From: Roseovarius nitratireducens
Lineage (GTDB): Bacteria > Pseudomonadota > Alphaproteobacteria > Rhodobacterales > Rhodobacteraceae
Direction of reading: 5' to 3'
Length of the DNA stretch: 45,185 nucleotides
Assembly (NCBI RefSeq): GCF_002925845.1
Contig: NZ_PDNI01000069.1
Location: 1 to 45,185, forward strand
Positions 40,121 to 45,185 of this stretch are shown here, piece by piece; position 1 is the first letter of the stretch, and each line of letters starts with the position of its first letter. Position numbers and translations under genes: made by a program. The notes under the pieces are model-generated. The model was not told the origin of the DNA, did no database searches, and saw only the letters and a program-made list of their open reading frames with translations.

Positions 40121-42643
40121 ATGGCTTTCGCAGATATTGAAGCAAAAACAAATGTAACCGGGTTTTCGAATGCTGATAAAACCGCGATCTTGGCGGCGAT
40201 GAAAACAGCCTATGACGGCTCGGCCACCGCCAAGACCATGTTCGATGATTGGGTCGCGGCGGGAAAGACGATCGATATCGACTTCAAAGCTGGCAAGTTC
40301 CAGGCGTTCGCCAATACCGGGGATGTCGAGATAGATGTGTCCTGGCTTGCTGACAACGACTATATCAGCCCCAAGGGCAAGGCCGTCGAGGACACGCTGG
40401 TCACAGGGTTGGTGCACGAACTCGGACATGCCCTGACGGGCAAGCTCGATAATAACACGAAAGCGGATTACAAAGGTGACAACGTCACCTTTGTCAACAA
40501 GATATACAAGGAGCTCGGACTTCCCGAGCAGATTTCCTATACAGCTTACGACTCGGGTGATTTTCTTGAGCGGGACAGGGATTATACGAACGGAACAGCC
40601 ATCGATGTGGCTGTAACGCGCGACAGTGATATCAGCACTCACGACAACACTCCCGACAACACGAAGGATCTTGTCATTGGCGGGTCGAGTGCCAACAAGC
40701 TGCAAACCGGGAAGGGGAATGATTTCCTGGTCGGTCGGGGCGGCAATGACACGCTCTCCGGCGGAGACGGCACTGACACGGCTGTCTATCTCAACGACGA
40801 GTTGGAATATGATGTCCGCAAAAACGACGACGGAACCTGGACGGTCAAGCATGTCCGCGGTGCCAAGACCGAAGGCGAGGACACGTTAAAGAATATCGAG
40901 AAGATCCAGTTTGGAAGCGATGGCGAGACATTCAATCTGACCAAAAAGGGTCTCAGCTTTCAAACCGATTTTGCCCTGGTCATCGACACGACGGGCAGCA
41001 TGGGATCATCGATCGGGGCTGTCAAAGCCCAGGCCGCCACTCTGATAGATGCCGCTTTCGCCGGCGGAGCCGCGGATGCCCGTATCGGCGTTGTCGGGTT
41101 CAAGGATGAAACGATCGGCGAAGCGACGCAGGTTATCCTGCCCTTTACTGACCAGGATTCCTTTGCGGACCGCAAGTCCGCAGCCGAGGCGGCGATCAAT
41201 GGTATTACCGTATCAGGCGGTGGTGATCTTCCCGAAACAGCGTTTTCCGGCCTGAAGGCAGCGCTCGACGGATCAATGGGAGACTGGCGTGCCGGAGCTG
41301 CCAAGCTGCGGGTCGCCCTGTTTACGGATGCATCTGCAAAGGACGGTCATCTTGCCTCGATTGTCACGGGCCTGGCCAACAGTATAGGTGCCGTGATCAC
41401 GTCTCGGGCTTCAGTCGAGGGCGCGAACGGAAGGCAGGATAGTTTCGAGCTGACGTTGTCGGAACATGAACAAGCAGCTGACCAGCGTAACACGGAAGGA
41501 AACATCAATCCTTTTGTTGATGAAGGCAGCGTCCCCATAACGGACTCATCTATAGCAAATGTAGAGATATTCACCATCTTTACGGGGCCGGATGGCGTCG
41601 ACACATCGGAACTTGAGGCTATTGCCAGAAACAATGGCGGTACCTTCTCTGATGCCGCCGATGATGACGCTTTGGTTGCCATCCTCGAAGAAATCATTTC
41701 AGCGCCGCCGGCCGATGTCATTGAGGGGACGACAGGACCGGACAGGTTGGTCGATGATGCTGACGGTGCGAACAATGACATGACGATACTTGGTAAGGGA
41801 GGCGATGATACCCTCGTCGGGCGCGCCGGTGACGATATCCTCGACGGCGGCAAAGGTGATGATATCCTGAGAGGCGGCGAAGGTAATGATGTCGCAAAGT
41901 ATTCTGGTTCCCGGGACAGCTACACCGTGACACTATCGGATGTCGGCGTATCGATCTCTGACCGTCGGAGTGACGGAGATGGGACCGATACTCTGATCGA
42001 TATCGAGACGCTCGGTTTCAGCGATACGGATTGGAATCTCGAAAGCGTCTCCGACGTTATCGACCTCTCTGCAGAGTCGCTTGCCTCGTTCATGGAGATG
42101 TATATCGCCTATTTCGACCGGGCGGCGGACAGTGAAGGGCTGCTTTTCTGGGGATCGGCATTTGCCAATGGCACGACACTGGAGGAAATGGCAACGCTGT
42201 TCATCGATCAGGACGAGACGCTGGCGGCTTATCCGACTGGCACGTCCAACGAGGCGTTCGCCAACACCGTCTATGGTAACGTCCTCGGGCGCACCCCGGA
42301 TGCAGCCGGTTTGGACTTCTGGGTGGGCCAACTCGATTCAGGCAGTGTCAGCCGTGATCAATTCATTCTCGATGTGTTGCGCGGGGTCGAGGACGGGACA
42401 CCTGACAGGAGCTACCTTGACGACAAGATTGATCTTGCAACTTATTTCTCGGCTATCAAGGGGATGAGCGATGTCGACAATGCACGTGCCGTCATGGACG
42501 CCTTTGGCGACCAGGCAGGTGCTGATCTGACGGCCGGCAAGACTGTCGTCGATAATGCCTACAGCGCCGCTCTGGACCCGGATAACGGGGAATTTCTGCT
42601 CAACCTTGTCGGTGTCATTGACGACCCCTTCGTCGGACTTTGA
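40121..42643 (+). CDS. HExxH-RTX-vWA-RTX-DUF4214 protein, probable type I secretion substrate
   Basis: 840 aa from ATG 40121, which follows GGAGGGGG; ATG 40109 is also in frame. Domains in order: a zinc-protease-like segment with HELGH near residue 99; RTX repeats (GKGNDFLVGRGGNDTLSGG) near 200; a von Willebrand A domain starting FALVIDTTGSMGSS near 287, with the metal-site DxTGS; a second RTX block (GGDDTLVGRAGDDILDGGKGDDIL) near 565; and a C-terminal DUF4214 region (about 653-770). No third zinc ligand is obvious, so peptidase activity is uncertain. No signal peptide is seen. The last part is shared at DNA level with both window ends. A calcium-binding surface adhesin or enzyme is likely. 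Confidence 0.85.
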   Translation: MAFADIEAKTNVTGFSNADKTAILAAMKTAYDGSATAKTMFDDWVAAGKTIDIDFKAGKFQAFANTGDVEIDVSWLADNDYISPKGKAVEDTLVTGLVHELGHALTGKLDNNTKADYKGDNVTFVNKIYKELGLPEQISYTAYDSGDFLERDRDYTNGTAIDVAVTRDSDISTHDNTPDNTKDLVIGGSSANKLQTGKGNDFLVGRGGNDTLSGGDGTDTAVYLNDELEYDVRKNDDGTWTVKHVRGAKTEGEDTLKNIEKIQFGSDGETFNLTKKGLSFQTDFALVIDTTGSMGSSIGAVKAQAATLIDAAFAGGAADARIGVVGFKDETIGEATQVILPFTDQDSFADRKSAAEAAINGITVSGGGDLPETAFSGLKAALDGSMGDWRAGAAKLRVALFTDASAKDGHLASIVTGLANSIGAVITSRASVEGANGRQDSFELTLSEHEQAADQRNTEGNINPFVDEGSVPITDSSIANVEIFTIFTGPDGVDTSELEAIARNNGGTFSDAADDDALVAILEEIISAPPADVIEGTTGPDRLVDDADGANNDMTILGKGGDDTLVGRAGDDILDGGKGDDILRGGEGNDVAKYSGSRDSYTVTLSDVGVSISDRRSDGDGTDTLIDIETLGFSDTDWNLESVSDVIDLSAESLASFMEMYIAYFDRAADSEGLLFWGSAFANGTTLEEMATLFIDQDETLAAYPTGTSNEAFANTVYGNVLGRTPDAAGLDFWVGQLDSGSVSRDQFILDVLRGVEDGTPDRSYLDDKIDLATYFSAIKGMSDVDNARAVMDAFGDQAGADLTAGKTVVDNAYSAALDPDNGEFLLNLVGVIDDPFVGL
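42194..42643 (+). repeat. DUF4214-encoding repeat shared with both window ends
   Basis: 42194-42255 is identical to 45124-45185 (62 of 62) and 42455-42643 is identical to 1-189 (189 of 189). Identity ends exactly at the stop codon and drops to about 80 percent left of 42194. Confidence 0.95.
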
Positions 42644-42755
42644 GACGCCAAGCCAGGGGTGAATCAGCCTCTGGCTTCCTGACTGCTGATAAGGCGGATG
42701 ACCGGGAGGATGCGCTGATCTGATTTGTCACATGCTGGGTGTTTCATTCCAGGCG

Positions 42756-43026
42756 TCAGATCTTTCGGCGGATGCCGTCCTGCAACATCTCGCGGTCCAA
42801 GGTCAGATCGGCGACGATCTTCTTCAGCCGCCCGTTCTCGTCCTCGAGCTGCTTCAGCCGCGTCATCTCCGTCGGCAACAGGCCCGCATACTTCTTCTTC
42901 CAGTTGAAGTAGGTCGCCTGGCTGATCTCCGCCTTCCGGCACAGATCTCCGCGACCGGCGTGCCTTCTTCGCCCTGCTTGATGATGAACGCCTGTCTCGC
43001 GCGTTCGAAAATTTCGATGCCTTCAT
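42756..43026 (-). pseudogene. IS3-family OrfA remnant with frameshifts
   Basis: From ATG 43026 the parts read MKASKFSNA, then QAFIIKQGEEGTPVAEIC, then KAEISQATYFNWKKKYAGLLPTEMTRLKQLEDEN...LDREMLQDGIRRKI, in three frames. These are the helix-turn-helix and leucine-rich segments of IS3-type OrfA. Two small indels disrupt it (near 43000 and 42945). No OrfB is seen before the next gene. Confidence 0.8.
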
Positions 43027-43102
43027 GTGAGTCCGCTCCTCTCCCAGCCGGGAAATCGTAGTGGAAAACTCCAGCTTCAAATGGTCCAAATTCCGGGGAT
43101 CA

Positions 43103-43183
43103 GATCAGCTCTATAACCAGTGCGGCACCGCCGAGCAGTACATCAAGGAAAGCAAATACGCGTTCCACTGGCCGTTTGGCTAG
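43103..43183 (+). pseudogene. IS1380-type transposase internal remnant
   Basis: The frame reads LYNQCGTAEQYIKESKYAFHW before a stop, matching the YNQRGTAEQxIKExK block of IS1380 transposases. This block normally precedes the one found at 36310-36453. Region 43184-43404 has no gene and should hold the promoter of the next one. Confidence 0.6.
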
Positions 43184-43404
43184 CCCATCAGGCCCAATGG
43201 TATTAAGCTAGCGGAACCGGTATCTTCATTGTCATGGTTGAGATGACGGTTTGAGGAGCCATTAACGGAGCCTCTGAACATCATATGGTGGGCGGTGCGT
43301 TTCCAAGACACCTATCGCGAACTCAGATCAAAATTTCAAAAACGCATGTCTACTTATGTGGCCCCGAGGAAAGGGGCAGGTCATATCGCAGGAAACTCTA
43401 GAAA

Positions 43405-45185
43405 ATGGCCGATCCCTTTACTGGCAGTCCAACAAGCACCGCCCCTTATACAACAGACCCCTTCGTTACGGGGCTTCTGAATGAGAATTTCACCCGTTGG
43501 GGCGATGGCACGGACACAACGCTGAGCTACAGCTTTCCGTGGACCACATCGGACACGGCCCAGTGGGGCATGGATTATGGCAACGGCGAGCTGGAGGCGG
43601 CTTCGTATTTCGGTCTCAGCAGCCCTCAAATGACCGCTGTCGATAATGCGCTCTCTGCATGGTCCGATGTAATCGATGTCGATTTTGCAAAGACATATGA
43701 AACCGACACATCCGTCGGCGATCTGCGGTTTGCATTCACATCAAACGTAGAAAATGCGTGGGGGTGGGCATATTACCCGAGCAACTACTGGCCAAGCGGC
43801 GGCGATGTTTGGATAAACTCTGACTACGCCAGTGACACGGACTGGAGCAAATCGAGTTACAACTTTTACTCACTTTTGCACGAGATCGGTCATACCTTGG
43901 GTTTGGAGCACTCCTTTGATGGCAGCGACGGTGACATCTACTCCCAAGCGTATGACACGCGTGCCTATACGGTCATGTCATACACGAACCCCGAGAATGC
44001 ATGGGCCTGGGACAGCTCGACGAAGCAAAGCTCCTGGACCATCCAAACCCCGATGGTTTACGATATTCTGGCAGCACAGCATTCGTACGGAGCCAACTGG
44101 GACCACAATTCCGGGGACAATGTTTACACCTTCGACTCAACCGAAGCGGTGCAGAAAACCATCTGGGATGGCGGTGGCCAGGACACGTTCGATTTCAGTA
44201 ACTTCGCACTCGACATCTCCGTCAACCTGACACCCGGCTCCTACTCTGACGTGCCGACACCGGGATGGAATGGCTCACAAAACATTGGCATCGCGTTTGA
44301 AGCGTTCATCGAGACCGTCATTGGCGGGTCTGGAAACGATGATCTGTCTGGCAATTCCGTGGCCAACACCCTCACCGGGGGTGCTGGCAATGACACGTTA
44401 GCTGGCGGCGGTGGCTCTGATACATTCAGTTTCTCGGGTTTTTTTGGCGATGACATCATTTCCGATTTTGGCGTGGGTGAAAACTTTCTGGAGCTGCTCG
44501 GATCGGATGGTCTCGAACTGAAAGGCACCGGCAGTCTTCTGGACATTGAAACGACGTCCGGTGGCGATGCCAGGGTCGTTGTTAATGTCAGTGATGAAGG
44601 ATTGTCGGGGAGTATCACGCTTATCGGTGTCACCCCTGATGCGGCTGAAAGTATCTTTTCAACCTTGGGAGAGGTCATCGATGGAACATCCGCAGGCGAT
44701 ATACTAAACGGCACCACTGGGTCCGATCTGATTGAAGCCTATGCGGGCGACGACACCATAGTGGGCAGCCAGGGCAATGATAAGCTCGATGGCGGGACCG
44801 GGCACGATACGGTCACATATTCCGGGAACCAGGCCAGCTACTCCCTTACCCTCAGCCCGACCTCAACCAGCCTTACCGACCGGCGCTTGGATGGGAACGG
44901 AACGGACGAGCTGGTGGATATTGAAATGCTCGATTTTGAAACGAACTCGTTCGGATCGTCCTACGATCTGACCACGTTCGGCGGCACAGCCGGATTGTCC
45001 GAGCCGGAATTCGAGAGCCTCATTGAAATCTATATCGCCTATTTCAACCGGGCACCTGACGCTGTCGGTTTGAATTTCTGGGGCACAGCTTTTGCCAACG
45101 GCACGACACTGGAAGACATGGCGACGCTGTTCATCGATCAGGACGAGACGCTGGCGGCTTATCCGACTGGCACGTCCAACGAGGC
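43405..45185 (+). CDS. Serralysin-like M10 metalloprotease with RTX and DUF4214 (3' end outside window)
   Basis: 593 complete codons and no stop. HEIGHTLGLEH at residues 159-169 is the full HExxHxxGxxH zinc site, and VMSY near 190 is the Met-turn of serralysins (peptidase family M10B). RTX repeats follow (GGSGNDDLSG and GGAGNDTLAGG near 312-338; YAGDDTIVGSQGNDKLDGG near 447), then a DUF4214 start near 536. No signal peptide is present, as usual for this family, which leaves by type I secretion of the PrtDEF kind. A GGAAAC site precedes ATG 43405. The missing end probably equals 1-189 plus about 199 bp. It would act outside the cell on proteins. Confidence 0.9.
   Translation, partial: MADPFTGSPTSTAPYTTDPFVTGLLNENFTRWGDGTDTTLSYSFPWTTSDTAQWGMDYGNGELEAASYFGLSSPQMTAVDNALSAWSDVIDVDFAKTYETDTSVGDLRFAFTSNVENAWGWAYYPSNYWPSGGDVWINSDYASDTDWSKSSYNFYSLLHEIGHTLGLEHSFDGSDGDIYSQAYDTRAYTVMSYTNPENAWAWDSSTKQSSWTIQTPMVYDILAAQHSYGANWDHNSGDNVYTFDSTEAVQKTIWDGGGQDTFDFSNFALDISVNLTPGSYSDVPTPGWNGSQNIGIAFEAFIETVIGGSGNDDLSGNSVANTLTGGAGNDTLAGGGGSDTFSFSGFFGDDIISDFGVGENFLELLGSDGLELKGTGSLLDIETTSGGDARVVVNVSDEGLSGSITLIGVTPDAAESIFSTLGEVIDGTSAGDILNGTTGSDLIEAYAGDDTIVGSQGNDKLDGGTGHDTVTYSGNQASYSLTLSPTSTSLTDRRLDGNGTDELVDIEMLDFETNSFGSSYDLTTFGGTAGLSEPEFESLIEIYIAYFNRAPDAVGLNFWGTAFANGTTLEDMATLFIDQDETLAAYPTGTSNE

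Noticed and set aside
40106-40852. 248-aa minus-strand frame opposite the HExxH/vWA gene
   Set aside because: Covered by an intact, domain-bearing gene on the other strand.
1-45185. CRISPR array or conjugation genes
   Set aside because: No regularly spaced repeats, Cas-like proteins, relaxase or mating-pair genes were seen on either strand.

Overview
The window looks like a near-complete accessory plasmid of a marine-type alphaproteobacterium, most likely a Rhodobacterales (Roseobacter-group) species. The main reason is a complete repABC operon at 18539-22181. It has two identical 16-bp parS-type palindromes (GTTGACAGCTGTCAAC) and a repB-repC gap of the kind that carries the antisense RNA. 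High-GC coding with an alphaproteobacterial gene repertoire agrees. No tRNA, rRNA, CRISPR array or clearly chromosomal housekeeping gene was seen. Both window ends fall inside the same repeated DUF4214-encoding sequence. Base 1 aligns with 42455 and base 45185 with 42255, in the same reading frame. The molecule is therefore plausibly a circle broken in a repeat, with about 199 bp missing, and the last gene would continue into the first 189 bp.

Layout. (1) 1-10400: a glycan locus with a coiled-coil methyltransferase, a glycosyltransferase-methyltransferase fusion, two more glycosyltransferases and another methyltransferase on the plus strand. A divergent MsbA-type ABC exporter and a secreted trypsin-like protease follow. 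(2) 10583-14355: a short BLUF blue-light sensor, then a cassette (hicB, a broken hicA and an APH-like phosphotransferase) bracketed by 58-bp imperfect direct repeats, then a fourth glycosyltransferase. (3) 14567-18217: a parDE locus, an unrecognised 570-aa protein with an Xre regulator, and a relE-xre locus. (4) 18539-22181: repABC. (5) 22465-26640: a 1272-aa DUF4214/S-layer-like RTX protein with its own terminator and a small DUF6447-like protein. (6) 26909-31914: four toxin-antitoxin loci (parDE, prlF-yhaV, RHH-doc, RHH-parE) with decayed phage-like DNA between them. (7) 32233-36245: a second DUF6447-like protein, an unknown protein, and a PrtD/PrtE-type type I secretion ATPase and membrane-fusion protein. 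(8) 36310-38852: an IS1380 remnant, a Fic protein and a serine resolvase with a candidate res site. (9) 39043-45185: an exported unknown protein, a HExxH-RTX-vWA-RTX-DUF4214 protein, IS3 and IS1380 remnants, and a serralysin-like M10 protease with RTX and DUF4214 segments that runs off the end.

How it fits together (inference). The three DUF4214/RTX proteins are probable substrates of the plasmid's type I secretion pair; no TolC-like outer-membrane protein is present, so one would come from elsewhere. The glycosyltransferases, methyltransferases and ABC exporter probably build and export a capped surface glycan. The plasmid therefore looks like a cell-surface/exoprotein module held by repABC and an unusually dense set of toxin-antitoxin loci, of which at least one (hicAB) is decaying. 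The two DUF6447-like proteins, one beside the S-layer-like substrate and one beside the secretion genes, are the best lead for an undescribed part of the secretion system.
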